From Tamarix chinensis (lineage: Eukaryota; Streptophyta; Magnoliopsida; Caryophyllales; Tamaricaceae): DNA of 64,000 nt. Both the position numbers and the translations under genes were made by a program. Every line of letters begins with the position of its first letter. Within the stretch, counting starts at the first letter, position 1. Under the pieces are notes generated by a model, which made no database searches, was not told the origin of the DNA, and saw nothing but the letters and a program-made list of their open reading frames with translations. The stretch is from assembly GCA_030549775.1 (NCBI GenBank), contig CM060176.1, forward strand, positions 99,590,303 to 99,654,302. Reading direction: 5' to 3'. Of this stretch, positions 49,227 through 61,545 are shown piece by piece.

Positions 49227-49840
49227 TACATTCCTACTTCTCAGTAACTATTTTTTGTATTGTGCTAATTACCTTAAATTGTGTAAAAAAAATAGATTTC
49301 AATAAATTAAGCCCCAGTAACATTGTTGACTTGAGTAGTATTTTTTTTTTTTTATAACCAAAGATTGACTCATGCACCATTAATAAAAGGATGGAAAAGA
49401 TCATATACAAAATTACAAGAAAAGAGAATATATGTTGTTAGTTTACGTTCAATTAGACAGCTATATATTATTCACCTTATGATGTAGAATAGATGAATGT
49501 TAAACTCCAAAAATACTTCTAGATAATTTTAAAAGTTTTATATTAAACTAGAACTTTTTTAGGCGAATCATAAACCTATCCTTACGTAAGTTTGGAGCCT
49601 ACATGTTAAGTACATTTAAATTCCATATTTATGTGAAATGATCGACGGCGAAGGGAAAACCTAAGAATTTCTACGCACTAGAAAATAGATACACCGAGGA
49701 AGCACACCCAAAAAGGAAAAGAGAAGAGGGGAAAAAACTACTGCAAAGTCGTCGATCAATCAACGGTCTCTCTCTCTCTGTCCTTTACGGTTTCTAACAA
49801 AGGAAAAAACTACTATCATATTCATATGTAGAAGATAATA
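49227..49840. other. 3' flank of the MADS-box gene
   Basis: Includes the likely 3' UTR next to the stop codon at 49841-49843, and a poly-T run near 49341. No other feature recognised. Confidence 0.5.
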
Positions 49841-51802
49841 TCATCCGGATGCCATTTGACTAGCTGAATCGTCAGAAATATTCTCAGTCTTCAGCGTCTT
49901 CTCGCTGGAACAAGGTCTAGTTGACAACCTATATATTATATATATACATATGTACAACACAACATACAATATTAGAACAATTAAAAAGCTTATATATATG
50001 TATGCAAATATATATTATGGTCTGAGGGTAAAATCAATGGCCTAAATCATACTGAAATTATCAAAATATTGATATACATACCCCAACCGCAAAGAAACGC
50101 CAGACACTCCATCTGTATCATTCAAGTCATTACAAGTTTCCTCAGACATTGTTGCAGCCCGCTTCCTCTTCTGAGGGTCAGACTCTTCATAGTAATTAGA
50201 CCTCATTTCCTGGCTTTGCCGGAGTTTTTCCAGCTACATATTAACGTGCATAATGAATTTTTATTTAAAATCGAAGCAAAGGATTGAATTTCTTCAAAAG
50301 AAGTGTACAATATCTTTTATTTAACTTGAAAATGGTTTCTCTAATGAGTGTAAACTTATTAACGTTTAAATTTATTACCTAAAATGGTATACCTAGTACA
50401 TTTATTATAAAAAATATTGTTGTCATTAAATGTTAGTTTTCTTTCTACTTTTAATAATATTTAGAAGGAAAAAACACGTAATAATAATACCTCTATGCGC
50501 AGGGATGCATTCTCTGCCCTAGTCTTTTGCTCCTGTGACTTTGACTGCTCAAGTTGCTCCGTTAATGCTTTCTCCTGAACCAATGATAAAAACCTAAGAT
50601 CAACAGGTTTATATACATAATTATTATTACTATTATTGTTATTATTGTCATAATTGAACTTTTATTTGTTAGTATTATAACAAATGTAATTATTACTATG
50701 AGAATAATATATATTATTATCAAAATTTTGTTGATCATATTTGATCTAAACTGAAAATTCCTGAAAATAAATTAAGAAGAGCATGTCCTAAACCATCCAA
50801 GTATACAAATACCATAGTAGTAACTTCTTAAAGTATATGATTACAATTAGAGTTATTAATGAGTCGCACGGTCCTTTACTCAAGCTTGTCATGTTTGATA
50901 AATGAATCAAGTGGAACCAACTTGCTTCTTAAAAGAGCCTAAATATTGGTATTCATAAATGAGTTGAGCTACCTCATGCAGTTGATTCTATAATAAGAAA
51001 AATAAGTTGAGTTGCTTTAATTCGTTTCATTATAAATTCTATTATTGACTTGATTTATGTATACAAATATATTTTTTATTAAATTTAATATTATACCACA
51101 AAGTCTCATGCTTTTATCTCTATCATACTTAATTAGTTTATATATAACACAATACTTAGTTTGAAACTAGTTTTTATAAATGAATGCAAAATGCTATTAA
51201 TATATATTGTGGTATTATTAAAAATGAGCATTTAGCAATCATCTAAGCAACCCTCAAATGAGCTTTAAAATGAGCATACAAACGAGCCAACTTATGAACA
51301 AACAAATCAAACCTAACATGATTTAAGCTCAACTTGTTGATAAGAAATAACTTAAAATTAAGCTTGAACGTCACTTATTTAACTAAATAAACTAATTTAT
51401 CTAAGTCTTTGTTGAGCCAAATTAAGTTGGCTCGTGAGTTGTTTTGGCTCATCAACATCCCTAATTAGTAGCTTGTCATGTATCCCAAAATCATTCACCC
51501 TTTAGCAATGACTTAACAAGGCTTTTAATTGTTCATTTCTTTTAATGAACATGAGTAGGCTTATATATGATTATCTCATTAATGTACTTGCCAAAAACTT
51601 TGAGACATGTAAAGCTAGTTCTCATCCCCAAAATGGAAATTAAGGAAGTAGGTAATTGGGTATGAGTAAGGTTGTTAGAATTGAGATTATACCTAGGGTT
51701 CAATGGAATCAAATCATAGGATGATAAGATTGTACAAATACCAAAAAAATGTGGCATATATATACTTATATATTACAATTAAAATCTCATATATAGTTGA
51801 AG

Positions 51803-51858
<56 letters not shown>

Positions 51859-53839
51859 GCTCATTCTTAAGCTCTTTTGGTCACTAATTAAATTGTGACA
51901 ACTAAAAAGCAACATAAATTTTTGAAGTATATGCATGTTAAAAAAATTTGGTATATGGACCATGCATGCCCGAAACAACTAACAACACACACAAATGAAA
52001 ATAAAAAGGATAATTATAAATTAAATAGAAATTAATAAATAAATAGCATCACAAAATTTAATATATTTGTTTTACTCTATATGTATAGTTTTGACTATTT
52101 TATAAGTATTTCTTTTTCAACAATTGACTTCATTGCCATATTGATATCTTCCTCATTCTTCATTAGCATTAGCTAGTACTTAATATATTGTATGTTCAAA
52201 ATAATAGGGGTTGAGGTTTAGGGTTAGGAAAGAAACAGAGTGGGAATCAGAAAAATAGATTATAAGACATATATATCTATATAAAGATTAGAGTTTTGAT
52301 ATTCTATTTAAGATTGACGGTCACTTAATGACTTTTGGATCATAAAAGCGCATAATCATAAGATTCAGATCGGAGTTTTAACAACTATGGATATGAGAAG
52401 TAAACAATGTTCTCATGTTTATTTGTAAGGAATACCAAAAAAAAAACATAGGGATTGGGAATATGAATCGAGATCCTGTATAGGAGGCTAGTAAGAGACA
52501 ATGAGAATAGGACAAATTATTAAAATACCAAAATAAACCCTTTTTAATATTACTATCTTCCATAAGTACATTTTTACTAGTTAAAAGGGCATTTTAATAG
52601 ATTTGTTGCTTTATTTCCAATTTATTTTTATTACGTGTCAAACATGAGAATGAAAAAAAAAAAGGCTCTTGCTCATTTACTCTCAATCTCATTCCTACCT
52701 CATGCTTTTTAAACTCTCCTTGTAAATTTTTGGATAAAAAACGAACGTTAAATTCAAGAGAGAATATCATATTCTCAATTAACTTTTTTTTTTGGCAGCA
52801 TACTATATCAAAATAAGGCACATAAAATTTTGCAAAATGTATAGAAGTATCATTAAAACAAACAACAGATTAATCAGCGTGTGTGTATTATGGGCATACT
52901 TTTTTTTCTTTGACAGACAACATCCCCTTATTTAGCTGATTTTCAAGCTGCTGCAGCTCCTTCAAACTCAATCCATCTAGTCCTTTCCCCTGCAAACGCC
53001 TGTAACGAAGATCGAATTGCTTGTTAATTTACGTCATCTATATATATAGACCTTATTTTAGAAAAATGAAATTTAGGAAATTTTAATTCTTAAAAAACAG
53101 ATGTATCTAATATATTTTTTTTATTCTATATGTTTTTCTTAATTAGTTAAAAAAAAAATATATGAGTGTGAGTGTGAATAAGATATTGAGTTTCCCAAAT
53201 AGATACTTTCTTAAGTGTAAATAAGTTAGCCTCCCACGGTCCCACCCCTGAAATATCTACGGTAAGTAATTTCATTCTTTCACCGTCCGTATATATATTA
53301 TTCCTGCCCCCTCCCCCCCCCCCCACCACCAACTCCTTTCTTTCTCCTTCCTTGCTAATCCCCCTTTCCCTACTCGAATCGTCTCGTTATTACTCAATAA
53401 CCTGTTAACCTTAAATACATCGTATGTCATTATTAACATTTTTCAATGGTACTACGTACTCATCAATCTATTGTACGAGATTAATAATAATAATAATGAT
53501 AATACTAATAACTAGTAATTAGCAGTACGTACGTATAGAGTAACACTAGTACTTACATGCAGAGTCCGCGCAGCATTGTAAGCTCTTCCTTTAACGCGAT
53601 TACCTCAGGCGGTACGTTATCCTTCATACCATTGCAAAAGAAATACGTTAGGTTAGGAGGAGACTTGCCTTCCTTTTTCTCCCCGGCCCTTCCTTTTTGT
53701 AACATGACGATTCTATTCATTCAGATTATTGCTTTAATGGCGAATGACTACGCTTAAAAAAAAAAATATTCTTGCAATTTCTTTTCATGCCGCCCCATAA
53801 ATTATATGACGTTTTTGAGTATTAGAACTCCTATATCAT

Positions 53840-53903
<64 letters not shown>

Positions 53904-55876
53904 GAAAATTATACAGTTTTCATTAAATGATAAATACGAAGGAATATGCACTAGGTAATAATTTACTTAAACTTAAAATATAACTAAAATGATTACTAAC
54001 ATAATTTATTTTTGTTTATAATTTTGCAGAATATCATCAATATATGGGGAAATATTTTTTGGGGTACCAAAGTTTTTACAAAATAATACCATCACAAATA
54101 CTGTAGCTATACTTAGAAAATATATGCGTGAATCTACCTCCACAACATGCTCCACCGTTGAGAGCTCCATATTGGACGGATCCCTCCTGCTCCCTTTGTA
54201 TCTTGCAATAATTTCGTCCATGCTACCAAGAACGACAGCAAAAAAAAAACAAAAAAAAAAAAGGTTACCTACCAACTTTATAACTCAAAGGCGTATGCAA
54301 CTAACTACTTGGGCTTAGGCCACTGTTGTTAATTAACGCCGGCCGTAGAGCACATTGGCAACTCAAGGCGAAAGAAATTGACCCAATTGAAATGCAAAAG
54401 TTGGCTCGTTTGATTGAAGCAACTTTGAATAACAGAAAAACGAAATCAGCTCAACTGTAGGCCCATGGATATATATATATATATATATGCTTGTAATTTA
54501 ACTTTTTTAAAAGCCAATGCGGTTGTATTATGTGACCTATCATGAGCTAATACGACATAATTAAATTGTAATATTTGAAGAGAGCATGTAGCTGCAACTT
54601 CGAGTGTCTGTAATATTTTTTAGATTTCTTTATTTATTCCTCTTATTTTAAATGTAGATATATACGCGCGCGCGTATTGAATTTACCTTTTGCTATAGTT
54701 ATTCATCTAAATTATGAGGTTTTTATTCACATTACCTAATTTTCACAAACTCTCCGATTTTTAGGGTTGGTCTTAGATAAATTAGGGCCTCAGCTATATT
54801 TGTGCATAAGTTAAATAACTTTTAATAACCAATCCAATATTTATCAAAAAATAATATAAAATTATGTTATTTCAATATCAAAACATTTGATTAAATTTTA
54901 TTATATACTATGATGTTACTAAAGTTCCGAAGCAAAATTAAATTTAGTTTTAAGAATATATATAGAGCAAATATTGTGGTTTCAAGACATTTTAAAGACT
55001 ACTCTTACATGAAATATATAATAATAATACCGGTCATACATGGCAAGATTGTATCATAAAAAAGAGCAATGTATAGTAGTTCCAGTTAATCGAAGAATAA
55101 ATAAATAAATAAAAAGCACAGCAGTACAAGTAGATTGGAAAAAAAAAATACATCAAGAATCTCAGGACTGTTTTTCTAACTCACTCATACACACTCTTTT
55201 CATGTATATATTTATATATATATTATATTAATAGCTGAGGCTTTCATATACTTGGAGCCCTAGGCCTTGGCCTAGTCGACTTATGCCTAAGGCCGGACGC
55301 TTAAATCCAAAGCTGGGCCTGGTTCCACGGTTTGTAAATTTTCTTTTATTTAAGTATCAAGATCATGAAATTGACACTTTGTTTCACATTCATTGAAATT
55401 TAATCATTATTAACCACACCAACGTTTTTTTTTTTCGTTTTGAATTAGTACGCTCTCTTTCATTATTATGTATTCCTCTTATATTCAAAGAATTTGAAAT
55501 ATATTAATTTATACTGACTGACAACTGGGATAATTAAAATATCCCGGATAATCGAAGAAATCGATCGGCTAATGTAGAATTGGATATACATTATATATAT
55601 TTAAAAAAGTTGAAAATAGATAAATTTAGAGAGGGGAAAAAAAAGACCGAATACATATACATATGAAAAATTAAGAACGAAGATCATATAATACCTGATA
55701 CTTGAGTATTCATAAAGCTTTCCGGTGCTAGAAAAAATAATTACTCCAATGTGAGCGTCACACAGAATTGCTAGTTCTCTTGCCTTCTTAAGCAATCCGC
55801 TGCGACGTTTCGAGAAGGTAACTTGACGACTATTAATGTTTTCTATCCTTTTTATCTCGATTTTTCCTCTGCCCAT
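49841..55876 (-). CDS. MIKC-type MADS-box transcription factor, AGL15/AGL18-like, 7 coding exons
   Basis: Coding exons: 55876-55695, 54222-54138, 53621-53557, 52999-52900, 50574-50491, 50233-50082, 49928-49841. All introns are GT-AG, frame is kept, and the product is 251 residues. Residues 1-60 are the MADS domain ([20 protein letters not shown]...). MDEIIARY starts the I region. The K domain includes [20 protein letters not shown] and SVKEKK. The C-terminus has QKRKRA and VSLRLGLS. The LQGKGL...LKEL...LE.QL pattern and the LxLGL motif near the end point to AGL15/AGL18, whose known members are nuclear regulators that promote embryogenic programmes and delay flowering. Exon 4 is 100 nt, as usual for MIKC genes; exon 5 (84 nt) equals two standard 42-nt exons. 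A second in-frame ATG lies six codons upstream (55894-55892), but MGRGK is the family start. Intron 4 is 2.3 kb and carries a MITE and a (TA)n run. Confidence 0.93.
50848..51463. mobile_element. Decayed hAT-like MITE in MADS intron 4
   Basis: Ends TAGAGTTATTAATGAGTC and GGCTCATCAACATCCCTA form an imperfect inverted repeat (complement of the right end: TAGGGATGTTGATGAGCC). Flanks ATTACAAT and ATTAGTAG agree at five of eight bases. The interior has repeated GAGTTGAGCT-like motifs. Same terminal type as 45985-46633, but older. Confidence 0.5.
51804..51852. repeat. (TA)n microsatellite
   Basis: About 24 uninterrupted TA units in MADS intron 4. Confidence 0.95.
53843..53901. repeat. (AAT)n microsatellite
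   Basis: About 19 units in MADS intron 2. Confidence 0.95.
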
Positions 55877-55995
55877 CGTTTTCTTCCCTTTCATCGGTCA
55901 AGCAAAGGCGATTGCAGCGTCTTCTCCCCTCCTCGATCAAAGACACTGAATCAGAGGTGTGATAAACTGAGATATGAGAAAGACGATACAGAAAT

Positions 55996-56153
55996 AGGGG
56001 GATGGGGAGGGAGAGGGGGAGGGGAGGGGGAGAGGAACCAACAGACCGATTAGATTCAAGTGTGAATCAATATAATCCGAAATCACGGATGGAAGGTAGA
56101 GGCGATAAATTTAGTAAGAATATAAGTGGGCGGGGGAAGGGCGGGGGGGAAGG
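55996..56153. other. G-quadruplex-prone tracts in the MADS 5' leader
   Basis: Plus strand (template for the MADS gene): runs of 3-5 G separated by 1-2 bases at 55996-56036, and GGGCGGGGGAAGGGCGGG starting at 56128. The transcript would be C/U-rich here. A further GC homopolymer (CCCCCCCGCCCCCCC, about 56283-56297) lies just upstream of the TATA box. Confidence 0.55.
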
Positions 56154-56220
56154 AATATCACCTTACATTACTTAGGCAACCAAGGAACTAGCGGAGATTA
56201 TATAGGCAGCGGCAATGAAA

Positions 56221-56230
56221 CCAAATATGG
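56221..56230. promoter_or_regulatory. CArG box next to the MADS gene core promoter
   Basis: CCAAATATGG fits CC(A/T)6GG, the binding site of MADS-domain proteins. It lies between the TATA box (56239-56246) and the predicted start of transcription (about 56.21 kb). Autoregulation through CArG boxes is known in this clade; here it is inferred. Confidence 0.6.
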
Positions 56231-56238
56231 GAGTCTAG

Positions 56239-56246
56239 TATTTATA
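56239..56246 (-). promoter_or_regulatory. TATA box of the MADS gene
   Basis: CTATAAATAC on the minus strand, about 365 bp upstream of the ATG at 55876. Predicts a 5' leader of about 335 nt. Confidence 0.6.
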
Positions 56247-56282
56247 GGGTTCTCCTCTTCTTCTCACTCCTGCCTCCAGATT

Positions 56283-56752
56283 CCCCCCCGCCCCCCCGAA
56301 TATCTTTTCTAAATATCTTTTTTAATGGAACTATCCAAATATAACTAAAAGGCTTTTAATTTGGATATACGAATATGAGCGACCGTCGGGAAAATAGGTT
56401 TATTGTTTACGACTTGAAGAAGGGAGGATTTTTCCCGTTATGATAGAAATTAAGGCAGTACGTACTTTTTTCTTGTTTTTGGGTAAGATTCGGGGTCCGA
56501 CTCTAAGTAATTAATGAGATGTATCCTTATTTGATTGGATTTCCTTAGCCAATCTTAAGATTAATGTAGCCTTTGATGTGTACCCTACAATTTTTAATTA
56601 TGATTTGAATATTTTTTTTGGTCAATAGTGATAATTCAACTATTTTTAATAATTTTTGGTATTCTATGTTTTTTTTACTAGAATAAATGGTTGTCGTTGA
56701 TGTATTACCGGAAGGAACTAATGTTGTTGTTAACACAGTCGTCGGACGGATA
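56283..56752. other. Upstream region of the MADS gene
   Basis: A C-rich homopolymer at the left end, then ordinary AT-rich promoter-type sequence up to the left terminus of LTR copy H, about 510 bp from the TATA box. No second gene. Confidence 0.5.
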
Positions 56753-59700
56753 TGTAATACCTAATATTTTTGGAAATTCAATTTTATTAACATTAATTAT
56801 TTTATTAGCATTATTTGATAAAAACATTTAATTATTTTAATTTTGATTCATTTTATAGATTTATCGATGATTTCAATTTCATATTTGAATTTAATTAATC
56901 GTTGTCATTGCATATCATTCTAGATAAATTCGTATGTGGCTATAATTTTATTATATTCATATAATTTTGATTTTTATTTAAAAATATATTTTTTTCATTC
57001 TTTCTCATATTTTAATTTTTAATATTTTAGATTTTTTTCGATTATAACTTCGTCGTGCGATTATGACTTTGTTTTGAAGTTATATTTCATTAATGAAATA
57101 AATTATTTAAATTATAAAATTCTCTTTAAATATTAAAATTATTTTAATGATTGTATCCGTAGAAAATATTCCCAACCTTAAATTTATCCGAATTTTTTCC
57201 GAGGCCATCTTAAAATTTTAAATTAAAAGAGATTTTGGTAAATTATTTATGATTTTTTTAAAATTAATTATCTTTCGTTTTACCTTTTATAGTTTGTGGA
57301 AGAACATTTTTGGAAATTATTTAAATTAATTTTGGTTTTTTAGAATTTGATTTAAATATTTTCTTATATGGTTTTAAACATTTTTTGAGGTCTTATTATT
57401 TATTTTTGTAAATAATGTATGTATTTGCGTTCGTTAGTATTTTCTTCCAAAAGTTTTTCCAAAATTATTTAAATAACTTCTACATTGATTTTATACCTTC
57501 AGATCCTTACAAAATAATTTTTGTTAAATGAGTTTTAGATAAAAATTATCCAATAATATTTTTATATACTTAGTATTTTATTTATATATTTGCAACAAAA
57601 AAAACATTGATCGGCCCCTCATCTTCCTTTTCTTTCTTCTTCTCTCCCTCTTTTCTTTTCTCTCTCTCTTCCTTCCCGTTCCTTCTACACCCAAAACCCT
57701 AGCCCCTGACCTCCTTCCCTTTCTCCTTTGCCACCCAGCACAACCACCACATCTGCCACAACCGGCCACCACTGTCACCCCTTCTCCCTCTTCTTGTTGC
57801 CACCATCCTCCGCTAGCGAGGAGCAACAATTAGGGGAGTGCAGCACCCAGTAGCAATAATGATGGGGCCACTATCTAGCAACCTCCACTGCACCCGACCA
57901 CCAACGAGTGGTCATTGCCCTCCTACGAAGTTCCACCGATCCTCAAACTCTCCGATTAGTGGCACTCCATTTGGTATAAATTACCCTAAACCCTACTTTT
58001 TGTTTTGATCAATTTGGTATGAATTAGCTTATCAAAAGCTAAATTGGTTGTTTAATTATGTATGTGTATATATATATATATATATATGTTGTATGATTGA
58101 TATAGAGTGGTTAATTATAGTATATTTGGTTGATTTGTGAAAATCAGATTTTTAACCCAATTATGTCCGAATTTTGAGGATTCGTCCGATTAAGCTATGT
58201 TTGATAAATTAATTATACAATATGTTGTAAAATGTATCTAATTTCATATTGGAATTTTCAATTTGAAAAATTTATACAGAATTAATCAAAATTAGATTTC
58301 TAGATCAAAATCCTTGTGTGGCGAAAATAGATTGCAAAATCAAGTTCATTCAATTGATTTTATTATATGCTTTGAAATGTGTTTAATTTTATGTTGGAAG
58401 TGTCAATTTAGAAAAATTATGTGAAATTGATCGGAATTGAATTTTTAGGTCAAAACTCTTGTGGATTAAATTGGATTATGTAATTGAGTTATTTAATTAA
58501 ACTAATTACATAATTTACATTAGAATACATCTAATTGCAATTTCAAACTGTCAATTAATATATTTTGGCAAGAATTGACCGGATTTGTATTTTGGGCTCA
58601 AAAACCCTAATTGTGCTAAATTAGGTATTTCTTTTATTAGTTTTGATCAGATGATTATATAATATGCTATAAAATATGTCTAATTGCCTTTATAAACATT
58701 CTATTTAATTAAATTAATAAATTTTAATTGAATTGTATTTTTGATCCTAAAATCCTAGATTTTAAATGAAATTATGAGATTGGTCAATTATATAACTGTT
58801 TTTCTATAACTGAATTTATAGAAATAGTTAAGATGACACTAGTTGCATTCTAACCTTTAATTGGAATTAATTGATTTGAATTATCCGAGTTTGTTTCTTA
58901 GGCCTTGAAACCGTAATTTTAAAAAATGATTATCTTGAATTGACTACTTGGAAGATTATTTAGTTGAAAATGATTATGTAGATTTATTTAAAAACTAGTT
59001 TAATTGTACTCTTAAGCTATAAATTTGATGTAATCAAAGTTAATTATTTGGCTTACAGTTCAGGCTTAGAAACCCTAATTTTCAAAAATAGTTATACGAA
59101 AATAATTTGCTTATGCTTCTTTCACCTAACAGATCACTAGCTATGATTTTAAATCATTTGAATTATGTTTTTTATATTATTGGGTTGGAATAGTTCCCTA
59201 AAAATGGTTGGTTTATCTCTTTAGTTGTAAAACCTAATTACTAATTTGTTTTTGATAAAATCAACTTATCCTCTATTGTTCGTTCCCTAGTTTTCCTAAT
59301 CAATTTGAAGTGCCCTAAGTTATATGTGTTAAATCCAATTTGGTTAACATTTAGTTTTAAATTTTAATATAACCACACTCGCGAGTCTTAAATTTTGGAT
59401 ACATTTTCTAAGAAAAATAGTATGTATCTCTCTTTATTGAGCAAATTGTAATATTTGAATTATTGATCAATAAAGTAGTTTCTAACTTAGTTTTCTGATT
59501 TCTATTGGCGATCTAGTAAAACTTTCTCTTGGATTGTCGAGCTCTCGATAACTCTCTCTCTTTCTTAATTTACTTAGCTAGCTTCAGATTTCGGTAAGTC
59601 ATTACTTACCTTTGCTTATGACGGAATCTAAGATGTGTGTCTTCTTGAAATGGAAGGTGATGAGTAAGCTTTATGATTATTCAAGTATGTCAAGTTTATA

Positions 59701-60818
59701 TTATGCTTTTATGTGGAAATTCTATGTATGTATGAGTTTACAACTTCAATGCGAACACATGTTAGTATGCCTCTTGAATATTGTATGTGTTTAAGTATGT
59801 GAAGGGTTAAGCATGATTATGTAGTTAACATGTTCAACTAATTATGAAATATTTGGTGATTTTAGAGTATGTTCTAATGTGTTTAAATTGTGATTAGTTT
59901 AGAAAACTGTATTCGTAGTTGAGTATGGATTGAAATTATATGATACCTTATACTGTATTTTTATGCCATGGAATCATTCGGCTCTAATGTCCTTTGAATT
60001 ATTCGACTCTAACGCCACCTGAAATTATTCAGCTTTAGCGTGACATGAATTGGATTATCTTTAATACCACTTGAAATTAATTGACTTTAATACCACTTGG
60101 AATTTATATAATAATGGAAATTCATTGTATTGATGGAAGTGAGTTAAGTGTTATTATGTGGGCATGATCTATGATTGGTTAAATTTTTAAATAAAATATT
60201 AATTATTTAAAGTGAAAGATCTTGAGTTGGAACTTGTACTATTCGGGATAGATATCCAAGTTAGGTTTGGTATTCACTTTGTACCATTCTGGTGCTTTTT
60301 TCTTCTATGATATCATGTGTCTTATAAGATCCAAAGAGGCCCTCTTCTCCTATATAGGTGTCTCGATATGTTTTATCCCTATAGAGGGGTATGCATACTT
60401 AAATGATTAGGTGTTCTATTAACTGGTGGTCTAGTTATGTTTTTGGATGGACCATCTAAAACTAATACCGTTCAAGTACTAAATTATTTGTTGCAATCTC
60501 TTTGAGTCTTTGTTCTTAAGATAATATAATCAAATAATTGTGATCACGATAATGAAATATAATAATGAACTATTTTGTTTGGTGAAATTATTTGCTTGCC
60601 ATCTGCTAGTGAATATCTCCTTATGGTAGTTTATCCTCACAGCATAGATATTGTTTGAATTTTTGTTGAATAAATTTTAGCCTTACATCTAGTATGAGAT
60701 AGATGGTAGACATTTATCTGGTATTAGGTGTAATGGTAATGTTCTCTGTTTTCTATTTTAGCTTTCGCATTATTCTCTTATATGAAAATTTTTAAGAGTG
60801 AATTTTAGAAGTGTTACA
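56753..60818 (+). mobile_element. Giant solo LTR, copy H (4.07 kb)
   Basis: Starts TGTAATACCTAATATTTT and ends AGAAGTGTTACA. Flanks GGATA (56748-56752) and AGATA (60819-60823) match at four of five bases. A pyrimidine-rich tract with CCACC repeats lies at 57.60-57.93 kb, tandem repeats at 59.94-60.11 kb, and TAATGGTAATGTT at 60731-60743 stands at the place of the GGCGGTAACA block. No gag-pol. It is upstream of the MADS gene, oriented away from it. Confidence 0.6.
59940..60110. repeat. Short tandem repeat, ~33-bp unit
   Basis: Four to five imperfect units of the type GAATTATTCGACTCTAACGC followed by CACCTGAA or CACTTGAA. It occupies the position of the CACTATTAT tandem repeats in copies A and E. 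Confidence 0.65.
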
Positions 60819-61545
60819 AGATAGCTGGTAGTATTAAGCATAGGCCTGCATAGGCAGCCACTTGGGGACTGTAGTCTATGCACCCCGCTTAATTACTATA
60901 ATTAGTTATACATGTAAACCGATGAGGCTTAAGATACAATTTTTACCATTTATTTTGTATCATTAGCAATTGGGTTGGTTATAAATTATAACCCAGATCC
61001 ATATCCTTAGTATGACTGTAATTCATTATATTTTATTGTAATGGATTAAATTATGTGTAATTAGTCAAGTTTCTAAGTAAGCCCAACCGACGGTTGTTAG
61101 AGTTAGGGTTGATTTGGCCTATATAAGATCCTTATTCCTTGGATTTTTTGCAGCTTGCGTCATGCAATCCTTTTCAAAATAAAATACTTGTTCTCTTGTT
61201 TTCTTCCGTCGAGTTGTACTCTCTCTCTGTCTCTCTCTCTTATTTGAATCCATCTCAACCACTGTTTGTTCATCAAATCAAGCCCTCAAATTTTTTTTAT
61301 CTTCCCTTGATATTCTTCATTGGTTGATCTAGATCAAGTTTTCCGATCATATCCCATAAAAATCCGATGTTGTTTCCTTGTACTTCACTACATTTTCTCT
61401 AATCTCCATCTCAAAATCCATAAGTATTTATCTTTATATTTTGATTTTTATTGACCAATAATGTTTGCTTCTTCTTTTTTTGTAAGTTTCTCCTACTTTT
61501 CTCACAAGCATCATGGCATCTCACTTCCCCAACCTTGTAAAAAGG
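60819..61545 (+). mobile_element. Possible degenerate Ty1/copia LTR
   Basis: CCTATATAAGATCC (TATA-like, near 61120), a transition to CT-rich sequence (61210-61240) and AATAAAATACTTGTTCTCTT resemble the promoter and R/U5 part of a copia LTR. No partner repeat or primer-binding site found. The 62-codon frame at 61139-61327 falls here and has no domain. Confidence 0.3.

Noticed and set aside
55877..55894. Upstream in-frame ATG as start of the MADS protein
   Set aside because: It would add six residues before MGRGK. The family almost always starts at MGRGK.
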